37,007 nt of DNA. Source: Flavobacteriales bacterium. Lineage in GTDB: Bacteria; Bacteroidota; Bacteroidia; Flavobacteriales_C; GCA-002722245. This document shows, in pieces, positions 18,350 through 26,433 of this stretch (positions are counted from its first letter, which is position 1; every line of letters begins with the position of its first letter). Under the pieces are notes generated by a model that was not told where the DNA came from, made no database searches, and was given only the letters and a program-made list of their open reading frames with translations. A program made the position numbers and the translations under genes. Location of the stretch: contig JAQXEE010000013.1 in assembly GCA_029251005.1 (NCBI GenBank), positions 1-37,007 on the forward strand, in the 5' to 3' direction.

Positions 18350-19360
18350 TTAAACTTCTTTAAATGGATCATAATTTATTTTCTTCCAAAGAGTGTCCTT
18401 CAATTCGCTTAATCCCTTCTGTGCAACTGATGAAATAAACAAAGATGGGATACCTTCTGGCAATGTTTCTTTTATCTCTTGGATCAATTCATCGTCCAAC
18501 ATATCACTTTTTGATATTGCCAGAATACGCTCTTTATCTAACAACTCAGGATTATATTTTCTGATCTCATTTTCTAGAATATCATATTCTTTTTTAATAT
18601 CATTAGAATCAGAAGGAACTAAAAATAATAGGATTGAGTTTCGCTCAATGTGTCTTAAAAAACGTAGACCTAAACCTTTACCCTCAGATGCTCCTTCAAT
18701 AATACCAGGTATATCAGCCATAACAAATGACTGATCTTCTCGATGACTTACAATTCCAAGATTAGGAACTAAAGTTGTAAATGGATAATTTGCAATTTCA
18801 GGTTTAGCAGCACTTAGTACAGATAATAACGTTGATTTCCCCGCGTTTGGAAACCCAACTAAACCAACATCTGCCAATACTTTCAGCTCCAATAAAATCC
18901 AAACTTCAGAACCACCCAGTCCTTTCTGAGCATACCGAGGTGTTTGGCGAACAGAATTTTTAAAATGAGCGTTACCTAAACCACCTTTTCCACCTCGAAC
19001 AATAATAATTTCCTGTCCATCTTCCATGATTTCTCCAAGAATCTCCCCAGTTTCAACATCTTTAGCAATAGTACCTATAGGAACATGTAAATACTTGTCT
19101 TCACCTTCAGCACCCGTACTTGTACTTCCGCTTCCAGATGCACCATGTGTTGCTTTAACGTGTTTTTGATACTTTAAATTAAGTAATGTCCAGTGCTGAA
19201 TATCTCCCCTAAGGATAATATGACCGCCGCGTCCTCCATCACCACCATCTGGGCCTCCCATTGCGGTAAGTTTATCACGATATAAATGACTAGATCCTGG
19301 ACCACCATTACCTGATTTACAGTTGATTTTTACGTAATCTATAAAATTGCTTCCAGACAT
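18350..19360 (-). CDS. obgE: Obg-family GTPase
   Basis: This is an essential ribosome-associated GTPase involved in large-subunit assembly and growth control. The 336-residue product has the glycine-rich Obg domain at 1-160 (repeated GG pairs such as [12 protein letters not shown]), then a G domain with G1 GFPNAGKST (169-177), G3 DIPGI and G4 AISKSD. The C-terminal OCT extension of some Obg proteins is missing, as usual in Bacteroidota. It lies downstream of adk, separated from it by a terminator, and directly upstream of the PAP2 gene. Confidence 0.96.
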   Translation of the reverse strand: MSGSNFIDYVKINCKSGNGGPGSSHLYRDKLTAMGGPDGGDGGRGGHIILRGDIQHWTLLNLKYQKHVKATHGASGSGSTSTGAEGEDKYLHVPIGTIAKDVETGEILGEIMEDGQEIIIVRGGKGGLGNAHFKNSVRQTPRYAQKGLGGSEVWILLELKVLADVGLVGFPNAGKSTLLSVLSAAKPEIANYPFTTLVPNLGIVSHREDQSFVMADIPGIIEGASEGKGLGLRFLRHIERNSILLFLVPSDSNDIKKEYDILENEIRKYNPELLDKERILAISKSDMLDDELIQEIKETLPEGIPSLFISSVAQKGLSELKDTLWKKINYDPFKEV

Positions 19361-19392
19361 AATTTAAATTCTTAATCAAAGACACACTTAAT

Positions 19393-19422
19393 AAAAAACC
19401 CCTCTAACTTGTGTTAGAGAGG
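19393..19422 (-). terminator. Rho-independent terminator of adk
   Basis: On the minus strand, CCTCTCTAAC and GTTAGAGGGG pair over 10 bp (one U-G) around an ACAA loop. Six Ts follow. It separates adk from obgE. Confidence 0.88.
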
Positions 19423-19449
19423 TCATAACATAATTTTAAGAAGGTTTAT

Positions 19450-20031
19450 TTAACCAACTTTAATTCCATCAATAGCATCTGTAAGTTTCTCGAAAATTTC
19501 ATCCACTGCACCAACGCCTTGTATCCCAATTTGTTTTCCTTGAGTAGAGTAAAAATCGACTAACACTGAAGTTTCCTTGTTATAAACAGCAATTCTATTC
19601 TTGATTGTATCTTCACTAGCGTCATCAGCTCTTCCGCTAATCTTGCCTCTTTCTAGTAATCTTTTTACCAACTCTTCTTCTGCAACTTCTAAAGAAAGCA
19701 TTACAGAAACACCAGTTTTTTTATCCGCCAATAATTTATCCAATGCTTCAGCTTGTGCTTGAGTTCTTGGAAAGCCGTCAAATATGAACCCGTTTCCATC
19801 TAAATTTTCAGAAATTTTATTTCCAATCATTCCAATTACAACCTCGTCTGGAACTAAATTCCCTGCTTCGATTAATGATTTAGCTTTAACCCCAAGCTCA
19901 GTTCCAGCTTTCATTTCACCACGTAAAATATCACCAGTAGACAAGTGAATTAATCCGTACTTTTCTAATAACTTTTCTGATTGAGTTCCTTTTCCTGCAC
20001 CAGGAGGGCCAAATAAAACTAAATTCAACAT
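19450..20031 (-). CDS. adk: Adenylate kinase
   Basis: Adk interconverts ATP and AMP with two ADP. The 193-residue product opens MLNLVLFGPPGAGKGTQSEK, with the Walker A loop near residues 8-15. It continues with LIHLSTGDILR (AMP site), GFIFDGFPRTQAQA and the short LID form ISGRADDASEDTIKNR. The LID is the short, zinc-less version usual in Bacteroidota. The frame extends to 20058, but the ATG at 20031 gives the standard N-terminus. A -7 box (TAAATTTG on the minus strand, 20063-20056) lies 24 bases upstream, divergent from purK. Confidence 0.97.
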   Translation of the reverse strand: MLNLVLFGPPGAGKGTQSEKLLEKYGLIHLSTGDILRGEMKAGTELGVKAKSLIEAGNLVPDEVVIGMIGNKISENLDGNGFIFDGFPRTQAQAEALDKLLADKKTGVSVMLSLEVAEEELVKRLLERGKISGRADDASEDTIKNRIAVYNKETSVLVDFYSTQGKQIGIQGVGAVDEIFEKLTDAIDGIKVG

Positions 20032-20055
20032 AAACTTTATTCTTTTAAATTTTTT

Positions 20056-20063
20056 CAAATTTA
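20056..20063 (-). promoter_or_regulatory. -7 box of adk
   Basis: Plus-strand CAAATTTA reads TAAATTTG on the minus strand, an exact TAnnTTTG match 24 bases before the adk ATG. No clear -33 is seen. Confidence 0.45.
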
Positions 20064-20095
20064 ACTCTTTTAAGTTACTTTTCCATCTTTTAAGC

Positions 20096-20103
20096 TAAAT
20101 TTG
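20096..20103 (+). promoter_or_regulatory. -7 box of purK, almost touching the start codon
   Basis: TAAATTTG is an exact TAnnTTTG match ending 5 bases before the ATG at 20109. A TTA 18 bases upstream (20075-20077) may serve as -33. Transcription would begin at or next to the start codon. Confidence 0.5.
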
Positions 20104-20108
20104 TAGGC

Positions 20109-21251
20109 ATGAATAAAGGTTTTACCACTAACATTAAGATTGGAGTATTAGGTGGAGGTCAACTTGGGCGAATGCTTCAACAAAAGGCTTTATGCCTTGG
20201 GCTAGACATCGCCTTTATTGACCCCGATGAAAATGCACCTTGTAAAGAAATTAGCGCGCGCTTTTTTAAAGGTGACATAAAAGACTTCGAAACGGTTTAT
20301 TCTTTTGGAAAAGGGAAAGATGTTATTACAATAGAAATTGAACATGTAAACGTTCAAGCTCTAGAGAAACTACAGCAAGAAGGAGTTAAAGTTTTTCCTC
20401 AACCAAATATAATTAAGATAATACAAGACAAAGGGTTACAGAAAATATTTTACAAAGAAAACAACATCCCTACTTCTGACTTTTTTCTTATTAATGAAAA
20501 GAGTGAAATTCCTTTGTTTAAAGAACATTTCCCATTAATGCAAAAAATGAGAAAAGGAGGTTATGACGGTCAAGGAGTTACTCCAATGCGTTCAAAATTA
20601 GATTTTGAGTCAGGATTTGACACTCCAAGTATCCTAGAAAAAATGGTTAATTTTGAAAAGGAACTTTCTGTTATTGTTGCTCGAAATGAAAACGGGGAAA
20701 TAAAATCATTCCCTTGCGTGGAGTGTGAATTTAATCCAGAAGTTAATTTGGTCGAATTTCTATTTTCACCAGCGAATATTTCTGATGAAATCGAAAAAAA
20801 GTCTCAAAAAATCGCAAAAGACGTAATAGAAAAACTAGGAATGGTTGGAATATTAGCTGTTGAGTTATTTCTCACTAAAGACGGCGATATACTTGTAAAC
20901 GAGGTCGCTCCTCGCCCTCATAATAGTGGCCATCAAACTATTGAAGGAAATTACGAATCTCAATACGGTCAGTTATTAAGGTGTTTATTAAACCTACCTC
21001 TAGGTGATACTGAAATTAAAAAGCCTTCGGTAATGGTTAATTTACTTGGGGAAAAAGGATTTATAGGAAATGCCGTTTATGATGGCATTGAAAAAGTACT
21101 TGCACTTCCCGGTGTATATCTACATTTATATGGAAAAGCACAAACTAAACCTTTTAGGAAAATGGGACATGCTACCGTTGTGAATAACACATTAGAGGAA
21201 GCTAAAATCATAGCCAAAAAAGTTCAAGAAGAGTTAAGAATTATTGCGTAA
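20109..21251 (+). CDS. purK: N5-carboxyaminoimidazole ribonucleotide synthetase
   Basis: PurK uses ATP and bicarbonate to convert AIR to N5-CAIR in purine synthesis. The 380-residue product starts IKIGVLGGGQLGRMLQQ (N-terminal pre-ATP-grasp fold) and has the ATP-grasp loop MRKGGYDGQGV. It also shows the metal-binding VNEVAPRPHNSGHQTIEG. Length is normal. It is divergent from adk, which shares the purine theme, and is followed 11 bases later by purE, whose product uses its product. The -7 box sits only 5 bases before the start, suggesting a leaderless mRNA. Confidence 0.97.
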   Translation: MNKGFTTNIKIGVLGGGQLGRMLQQKALCLGLDIAFIDPDENAPCKEISARFFKGDIKDFETVYSFGKGKDVITIEIEHVNVQALEKLQQEGVKVFPQPNIIKIIQDKGLQKIFYKENNIPTSDFFLINEKSEIPLFKEHFPLMQKMRKGGYDGQGVTPMRSKLDFESGFDTPSILEKMVNFEKELSVIVARNENGEIKSFPCVECEFNPEVNLVEFLFSPANISDEIEKKSQKIAKDVIEKLGMVGILAVELFLTKDGDILVNEVAPRPHNSGHQTIEGNYESQYGQLLRCLLNLPLGDTEIKKPSVMVNLLGEKGFIGNAVYDGIEKVLALPGVYLHLYGKAQTKPFRKMGHATVVNNTLEEAKIIAKKVQEELRIIA

Positions 21252-21262
21252 AAAATTAAACT

Positions 21263-21787
21263 ATGAGTGTTGCACAAGTTGGAATTATAATGGGAAGCAA
21301 AAGTGATCTTCCGATAATGAGAGAAGCTGCTGAGTTTTTAAATGACTTAGAAATTCCTTTTGAAATTACGGTTGTTTCAGCACATAGAACTGCTGAAAGA
21401 ATGGTTGAATACGCTGAATCTGCTGCATACAAAGGATTAAGAGTAATCATCGCTGGAGCTGGCGGTGCTGCGCACCTTCCTGGTATGGTTGCTTCTTTAA
21501 CACCACTTCCTGTAATTGGTGTGCCAGTACATTCAAGTAATTCAATAGATGGATGGGATTCAATCTTATCTATCCTTCAAATGCCAAGCGGTATTCCTGT
21601 TGCTACCGTAGCTTTAAATGGCGCAAAAAATGCGGGTATTTTAGCAGCAAGTATTATTGGATCTGCTGATAAAGTAGTTCAAAATAAAATGATAGACTAT
21701 AAAGCATCATTGAAAGATAAAGTACTCGGAAGTATTGATGAAGTTGAAAGTTTAGACTTCTCAATGAATGTAACTAAAAAAGCATAA
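21263..21787 (+). CDS. purE: N5-CAIR mutase (class I PurE)
   Basis: PurE moves the carboxylate of N5-CAIR to give CAIR, the step after PurK. The 174-residue product carries the class I signature GIIMGSKSDLPIM near the start, SAHRTAERM with the catalytic-site His, and GAGGAAHLPGMVAS followed by PVIGVPVHS. Linkage to purK confirms the N5-CAIR (class I) role. A long hairpin terminator follows and also faces the convergent carboxypeptidase gene. Confidence 0.97.
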   Translation: MSVAQVGIIMGSKSDLPIMREAAEFLNDLEIPFEITVVSAHRTAERMVEYAESAAYKGLRVIIAGAGGAAHLPGMVASLTPLPVIGVPVHSSNSIDGWDSILSILQMPSGIPVATVALNGAKNAGILAASIIGSADKVVQNKMIDYKASLKDKVLGSIDEVESLDFSMNVTKKA

Positions 21788-21790
21788 AAC

Positions 21791-21829
21791 AAACAACGCT
21801 TTGTATTCTTAAAATACAAAGCGTTGTTT
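21791..21829. terminator. Bidirectional terminator between purE and the M32 peptidase
   Basis: A perfect 17-bp stem (21791-21807 with 21813-21829) surrounds a 5-nt loop, with AAA on one side and TTTT on the other. It can serve both convergent genes. Confidence 0.85.
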
Positions 21830-21860
21830 TACTAAAAATTGTTTTGGAATTTAAAACCGA

Positions 21861-23354
21861 TTAAACTCCGTATATCCCTCTATACTTTTCTTTCGCATAT
21901 TTCACAAAATGTGCAATATTTAAAGGCTCTCCAGTAAACTTCTCACACAATTGTTCAGCAGTATATAATTTCCCATGCTGATGAATATTCTTTCGCATCA
22001 ACTTCAAAAAAGCATCAACATTTCCAGATTCTAACTGTAATGGTAAACCTAAAATGTCCTTTTCTGCTTGAGCATAAAACTGAGCCGCATATAAACTTCC
22101 TAAAGAGTACGTTGGAAAGTATCCTAAGCTACCATGACTCCAATGAATATCTTGTAAAACACCTTCAGAAGGTTTAGATGGAGTTACGCCTAAATATTCT
22201 TGATATTTTGAATTCCACAACTCTTCCAAATCAACAATTTCAACTTCACCTTCCATTAAAGATTTTTCAATTTCGTAACGAATCAAAACATGTATATGAT
22301 AAGTTAATTCATCAGCAGAAGTTCTTATTAATGAAGGTTGAACTTTATTAACTGCTCTATAAAAAGTATCTAAAGCTACTTCACCTAATTGATTAGGAAA
22401 AACAGATTGTAATTTTGGATATAAATAATTCCACCAGTGTTTAGCTCGACCAATATTATTCTCCCAAACTCTACTTTGAGATTCATGAATTCCTAAACTA
22501 ACATATTCGCCGCTTGGTAAGCCATAATTATTACTTGGTAAACCTTGCTCATATAAACCATGACCACCTTCATGAATAGTACTCCAAATAACTTCTGCAA
22601 TATCATTTTTGTTTACACGAGTAGTAACCCGTACATCATTTGCGTTAAAGTTAATTGTAAATGGATGCGTTGAGATATCTTGCCTACCAGAATTAAAATC
22701 ATATTTCATTTCTCGCAACAAACCCAAACTAAATTCGAATTGATCCTCTTTATCATAAACTTGATATAAGAATGAATCATCAACCTGCTCCTTCTCGCTT
22801 ATTGCTTTTACAAGCGGTACAATGTCATTTTTAATTTGAGTAAATACCTTTTCGAGTTTAACAACCGTTAAATCTTTCTCATAAAGATTCAATAAAGCAT
22901 CGTATGGATGACCTTTAAAACCTAACAAGTCAGCTTTTTCCCGTTCTAACGCAACAATTTTTGTCAAAGCTGGAGCAAACACTTTAAAATCTTCCTCCTT
23001 TCTTGCTTGCTCCCAAGTTTGAAAAGCTTCAGATCTTGCCATTGCGCCTTTTTTAACAAAAGTAGTTGGCAACTTTTTATTTTGAAGTATACTCTCTTGT
23101 GTTTCTTGGAGGTTTCTCATCTCCTTGAAACCAAACGAGCTCTTATGAATCAAATGATAGACCAACTTTTCAAATTCAGGATCAACGGATAATTCATGAA
23201 CCATGGCACTCAAAGTACTAAATTGTCGCGCTCTCACTTGAGCTCCCTTTGGTGGCATATAAATTTCTTGATCCCAGCTTAATAATGCCAAAGTAGAATT
23301 TAAATGTGCTATTTTCAGAAGATGCTCCTTATATGACTCGTATGTTTTTTTCAT
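21861..23354 (-). CDS. M32-family metallo-carboxypeptidase (Taq type)
   Basis: The 497-residue cytosolic zinc carboxypeptidase trims C-terminal residues from peptides. The family HExxH-type motif appears as TIHEGGHGLYEQGL (near 258-262). It is followed by ESQSRVWENNIGR, with the third zinc ligand region, and RTSADELTYHIHVL, characteristic of M32. Length is normal. The frame extends to 23399 but would run into the upstream gene. The ATG at 23354 overlaps the upstream stop by one base (TAATG), giving MKKTYESYKEHL, the usual start. It is translationally coupled to the DUF423 gene. Confidence 0.95.
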   Translation of the reverse strand: MKKTYESYKEHLLKIAHLNSTLALLSWDQEIYMPPKGAQVRARQFSTLSAMVHELSVDPEFEKLVYHLIHKSSFGFKEMRNLQETQESILQNKKLPTTFVKKGAMARSEAFQTWEQARKEEDFKVFAPALTKIVALEREKADLLGFKGHPYDALLNLYEKDLTVVKLEKVFTQIKNDIVPLVKAISEKEQVDDSFLYQVYDKEDQFEFSLGLLREMKYDFNSGRQDISTHPFTINFNANDVRVTTRVNKNDIAEVIWSTIHEGGHGLYEQGLPSNNYGLPSGEYVSLGIHESQSRVWENNIGRAKHWWNYLYPKLQSVFPNQLGEVALDTFYRAVNKVQPSLIRTSADELTYHIHVLIRYEIEKSLMEGEVEIVDLEELWNSKYQEYLGVTPSKPSEGVLQDIHWSHGSLGYFPTYSLGSLYAAQFYAQAEKDILGLPLQLESGNVDAFLKLMRKNIHQHGKLYTAEQLCEKFTGEPLNIAHFVKYAKEKYRGIYGV

Positions 23355-23770
23355 TATTTTTTTTTCATTTTTAATCCATAAAGTAAAAGCATACCCCAAG
23401 CTAAAATTAAAGTCATGCCTCCAATTGGAGTAATTGGACCTAGAACTTTCCCTAAATCGTTTAGCCCAATCTGCGATTTTAAAGCCAATAAGTAAATAGA
23501 ACCTGAAAACAGCACAACACCAATAATTGTGAATAAAAAAGCCAAATTTAAATGCTTAGTAAACTTATCTTTTGGTGTAATTCCTAAAATTAGAATTAAG
23601 ATTGTATGAAAAAACTGATACCGAACACCTGTTTTAAAACTTGCTATCTTGTTGGTTTTTAATACATCGGCATCAGGAATAAAATTTTGAATTCCATGAG
23701 CAGCCCAAGCGCCAATAATAACCGAAGACATACCGAAAACAGCTGCGGTTATAATTATTTTTCTTTGCAT
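23354..23770 (-). CDS. DUF423 (YwdK-like) membrane protein
   Basis: The 138-residue integral membrane protein has about four hydrophobic helices. The DUF423 pattern is visible: start with AVFGMSSVIIGAWAAHGIQ, then RYQFFHTILIL, FSGSIYLLAL and TPIGGMTLILAWGMLL. The function of the family is unknown. Its stop overlaps the start of the M32 peptidase gene as TAATG, and it follows a small lipoprotein gene by 3 bases. All three form one operon, though the functional link is not obvious. Confidence 0.92.
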   Translation of the reverse strand: MQRKIIITAAVFGMSSVIIGAWAAHGIQNFIPDADVLKTNKIASFKTGVRYQFFHTILILILGITPKDKFTKHLNLAFLFTIIGVVLFSGSIYLLALKSQIGLNDLGKVLGPITPIGGMTLILAWGMLLLYGLKMKKK

Positions 23771-23773
23771 AAT

Positions 23774-24181
23774 TTAAAAAATCACAGGAATCTCTCCTTG
23801 AAGTGTAATTTCTGATGTTCCGTGAGAATATAAAACAGAATCGATCAAATTAGTATCATTAACATAAACAAAAACACCTAAATGTCCTTCATATTCATCT
23901 AATTCATTTAACTGAACGTTAATATAATAACCATCATCCTTATTAGTTTGCAAACGCTGTCCGACCCAAAAACCATCCAATTGTTGATTGTAAGAAGTAT
24001 CGTTTACAAAAACACTATCCCGTTTTCCCGAATCAAAATAATTATCGGAGTTGTAAGTGATTGATAAATCATAATTTGGTGTTACCTGGACTGCATACCA
24101 TATCCTCCAAATTGGAGTACCCTCATTTTTAGAGCATCCCAAAAAAACAATAGTAAGGAGTAAAATTAGGATTTTTTTCAT
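23774..24181 (-). CDS. Small lipoprotein of unknown function
   Basis: The 135-residue product has a typical lipoprotein signal (MKKILILLLTIVFLGC) with lipobox FLGC and lipidated C16. The mature part is short, polar and rich in Asn, Asp and Tyr, with alternating hydrophobic residues suggesting an all-beta fold. I do not recognise a family. It is first in the operon with DUF423 and the M32 peptidase, and divergent from smpB. No catalytic motif is visible. Confidence 0.75.
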   Translation of the reverse strand: MKKILILLLTIVFLGCSKNEGTPIWRIWYAVQVTPNYDLSITYNSDNYFDSGKRDSVFVNDTSYNQQLDGFWVGQRLQTNKDDGYYINVQLNELDEYEGHLGVFVYVNDTNLIDSVLYSHGTSEITLQGEIPVIF

Positions 24182-24274
24182 CGATTCTAAGTTAGTTATT
24201 TTTAAACGAATTGTTAATTAGCTTTAGCATAATTAACATATAAAATATAATTTTCAATACCTATCTTTACAGTA

Positions 24275-24727
24275 ATGAAATCTATTAATATCAGAAACAA
24301 AAAAGCTTCTTTTAATTACGAATTAATTGAAAAATTGGTTGCTGGAATTGTTTTAAAAGGAACTGAAATTAAATCTATAAGAAATGGTAAAGCCAATCTT
24401 AACGAATCTTTTTGTGCCTTTGAAAACGAGGAATTGATTATCAAGGGAATGAATATCTCTCCGTATGAATTTGGAACTCATGTTAATCATGAAGCGAAGG
24501 CAGACCGGAAGTTATTGTTAAATAAAAAAGAACTCAAGAAGTGGCTAGCAAAAACTATGATTAAAGGGTATACTGTCGTTCCTGTTAGATTATTTATTAC
24601 CGAAACTGGATTTGCAAAAGTCGAAATTGCTTTAGCTAAAGGAAAAAACACACACGATAAAAGAGAAACAATTAAAGCAAAAGATGCAACTCGAGATCTT
24701 CAACGTATAAAGGCTGGTAAATACTAA
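24275..24727 (+). CDS. smpB: SsrA-binding protein (tmRNA partner)
   Basis: SmpB delivers tmRNA to stalled ribosomes. The 150-residue product has the OB-fold start NIRNKKASFNYELIEKLVAG and KGTEIKSIRNGKANLNESF. The centre is HEAKADRKLLLNKKELKKW. The C-terminal tail (GKNTHDKRETIKAKDATRDL) is the basic extension that reads the empty A-site. A 7/8 -7 box (TATCTTTA, 24262-24269) precedes the ATG. It is the first gene of a tight three-gene unit: the next gene starts 1 base after its stop. tmRNA itself is not in this window. Confidence 0.97.
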   Translation: MKSINIRNKKASFNYELIEKLVAGIVLKGTEIKSIRNGKANLNESFCAFENEELIIKGMNISPYEFGTHVNHEAKADRKLLLNKKELKKWLAKTMIKGYTVVPVRLFITETGFAKVEIALAKGKNTHDKRETIKAKDATRDLQRIKAGKY

Positions 24728-24728
24728 A

Positions 24729-25511
24729 ATGGATTTTTTTAAGCAGATTTTAAACAAAGTTGATTCTAAGGCAAAATCTTCTGCTACCACACCTTTCAGT
24801 TATTTTATTCAAACTAAAAATCTGAAAATACATTATGTTCGAGTTCAATATTTCAAAAAAAGCACTTACCGATCTGCAGTTAAACTCCTTCAGGCTAAAT
24901 ATGGTTTTTATATAACTGTTTTTGAAGATGTGTATAAAACGAGTCCCGAGAAAACAATCGATCGGCTTTTATATCACACAGGAACTTCCATCCGAATTCA
25001 TGGAAGAGCGACTTCAATTAAAAAAATAACAAAACCAGAAGCGGTTAATTTTCTGAAAAAAAATCATTCAAATTTGTCGTTAAAAACAAAATATAGTTTC
25101 GGATTATTTTTAAAAGAGGAACTTGTTGGTTTAGCCTGTTTTGGACAAATTATAAACATGCGAAACGGGTCAAAATCAGTTGTCTTAATTCGGTTTTGCA
25201 ATAAATCAGGGCATCGAATTGTAGGTGGATTAACAAAACTTATTAAATACTTTGTTAAAACCTATTTAATAGATGAAATGATGACCTATTGTGATTTAGA
25301 ATGGAGTAATGGAAACAACTATTCTAAATTGGGCTTTGAAAACAAAGGTAAAACGGAACCGAACGAATTTGTAATTCATTTACCCTCCTGCAATCGAATT
25401 TTTCTGAAAAAATTCGAAAGTGAAGTTCAATCCACAACTGTTAAATTTGATGATTACCGTAAAATTGAAAACTTAGGTTCTTTAAAATTTATTAAATACT
25501 TTAATGTCTAA
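24729..25511 (+). CDS. Unrecognised protein with GNAT/Mom-like acyltransferase region
   Basis: The 260-residue product is not assigned to a named family by me. Residues about 102-206 resemble a GNAT-type fold of the kind found in Mom-like and other phage acyltransferase-like proteins. Features are: EAVNFLKKNH; a strand pair FGLFLKEELVGLACFG (124-139); LIRFCNKSG (153-161); a possible CoA-phosphate loop HRIVGGLTKLIKYF (162-175); and a Mom-like TYCDLEWSNGNNYSKLGF (186-203). Residues 1-100 are basic and may bind nucleic acid. The gene starts 1 base after smpB and overlaps miaA by 8 bases (ATGTCTAA), so it is translated with RNA-handling genes. A role in modifying tRNA, rRNA or ribosomal protein is inference from position only. 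Confidence 0.6.
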   Translation: MDFFKQILNKVDSKAKSSATTPFSYFIQTKNLKIHYVRVQYFKKSTYRSAVKLLQAKYGFYITVFEDVYKTSPEKTIDRLLYHTGTSIRIHGRATSIKKITKPEAVNFLKKNHSNLSLKTKYSFGLFLKEELVGLACFGQIINMRNGSKSVVLIRFCNKSGHRIVGGLTKLIKYFVKTYLIDEMMTYCDLEWSNGNNYSKLGFENKGKTEPNEFVIHLPSCNRIFLKKFESEVQSTTVKFDDYRKIENLGSLKFIKYFNV

Positions 25512-26433
25512 TTTAAACAACATACTCCCCGTAATTATTGGCCCTACGGCTAGTGGGAAAACTCACTTTGCTGTTAATTTAGCCAAAGAACTAAACGGCG
25601 AAATCATATCAGCTGACTCCAGGCAAGTCTATCAAAAAATGGACATTGGAACAGGAAAAGACTTAGATGAATACTCGATAAATGGTACGAACATCCCTTT
25701 TCACTTAATTAACATTTGTAAGCCAGGTAATAAATATAACATTAACTTATTTTACCACGATTTTGTAAATTCATTCAGTAAAATAAAATCCAACAATAAC
25801 ACACCTATTTTATGTGGGGGAAGTGGCTTGTATTTACAAACCGCATTAGAAGGAAATGAGCTCTCCGCAATCCCCTTAAATAATCCCTTGAGAGATCAAC
25901 TAAAATCAAATTCTAAGGAGGAACTTCAAGACTTGTTTAAAAAATTATCAGACGAATTGAAAAGCAAACTAGATTCCAAATCAAATAAAAGATTAATTCG
26001 TGCTTTGGAAATTGGCGAGTTCTTAAAAAAAAATCCATATCCTAAGTTTCACAAACCAACTTTCAAACCCATTATATTTGGAATTGATATACCGAGAGAA
26101 CAGCGAAGAAACAGAATAAGTGTTCGACTTAAATATAGATTAGAAAACGGATTAATTGAAGAAGTTGAAGAGCTTTTAAAGTCAACTTCAGCTCAAGACC
26201 TTAAATATTACGGTTTAGAGTATCTTTATGTAGTAGAATTTTTAGAAAACAAACACACTTACAAAGCGCTCTTCCAAAAACTAGAAATCGCCATTCATCA
26301 GTTTAGTAAAAGGCAAATGACATGGTTTAGAAAAATGGAAAATGAGGGATACAAAATAGATTGGATTGATTGGAGTTTGCCAACTATTGAAAAAACAAAT
26401 TATGTTTTAAATAAACTGAAAAAAATTAGTTGA
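25504..26433 (+). CDS. miaA: tRNA dimethylallyltransferase
   Basis: MiaA adds a dimethylallyl group to A37 of tRNAs reading UNN codons. The 309-residue product has the P-loop GPTASGKT (13-20) and GEIISADSRQVYQKMDIGTG, the substrate-contact signature of the family. It also has LCGGSGLYLQTALEG, followed by KRQMTWFRKM near the C-terminus. The start overlaps the stop of the GNAT-like gene by 8 bases, and the stop overlaps that of the convergent SpoIIE-type gene by 8 bases. No terminator fits between them. Confidence 0.96.
   Translation: MSNLNNILPVIIGPTASGKTHFAVNLAKELNGEIISADSRQVYQKMDIGTGKDLDEYSINGTNIPFHLINICKPGNKYNINLFYHDFVNSFSKIKSNNNTPILCGGSGLYLQTALEGNELSAIPLNNPLRDQLKSNSKEELQDLFKKLSDELKSKLDSKSNKRLIRALEIGEFLKKNPYPKFHKPTFKPIIFGIDIPREQRRNRISVRLKYRLENGLIEEVEELLKSTSAQDLKYYGLEYLYVVEFLENKHTYKALFQKLEIAIHQFSKRQMTWFRKMENEGYKIDWIDWSLPTIEKTNYVLNKLKKIS

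Noticed and set aside
24729-25511. Idea that the Mom-like gene marks an integrated phage
   Set aside because: It is translationally coupled to smpB and miaA, has base composition like its neighbours and no other phage gene is near.
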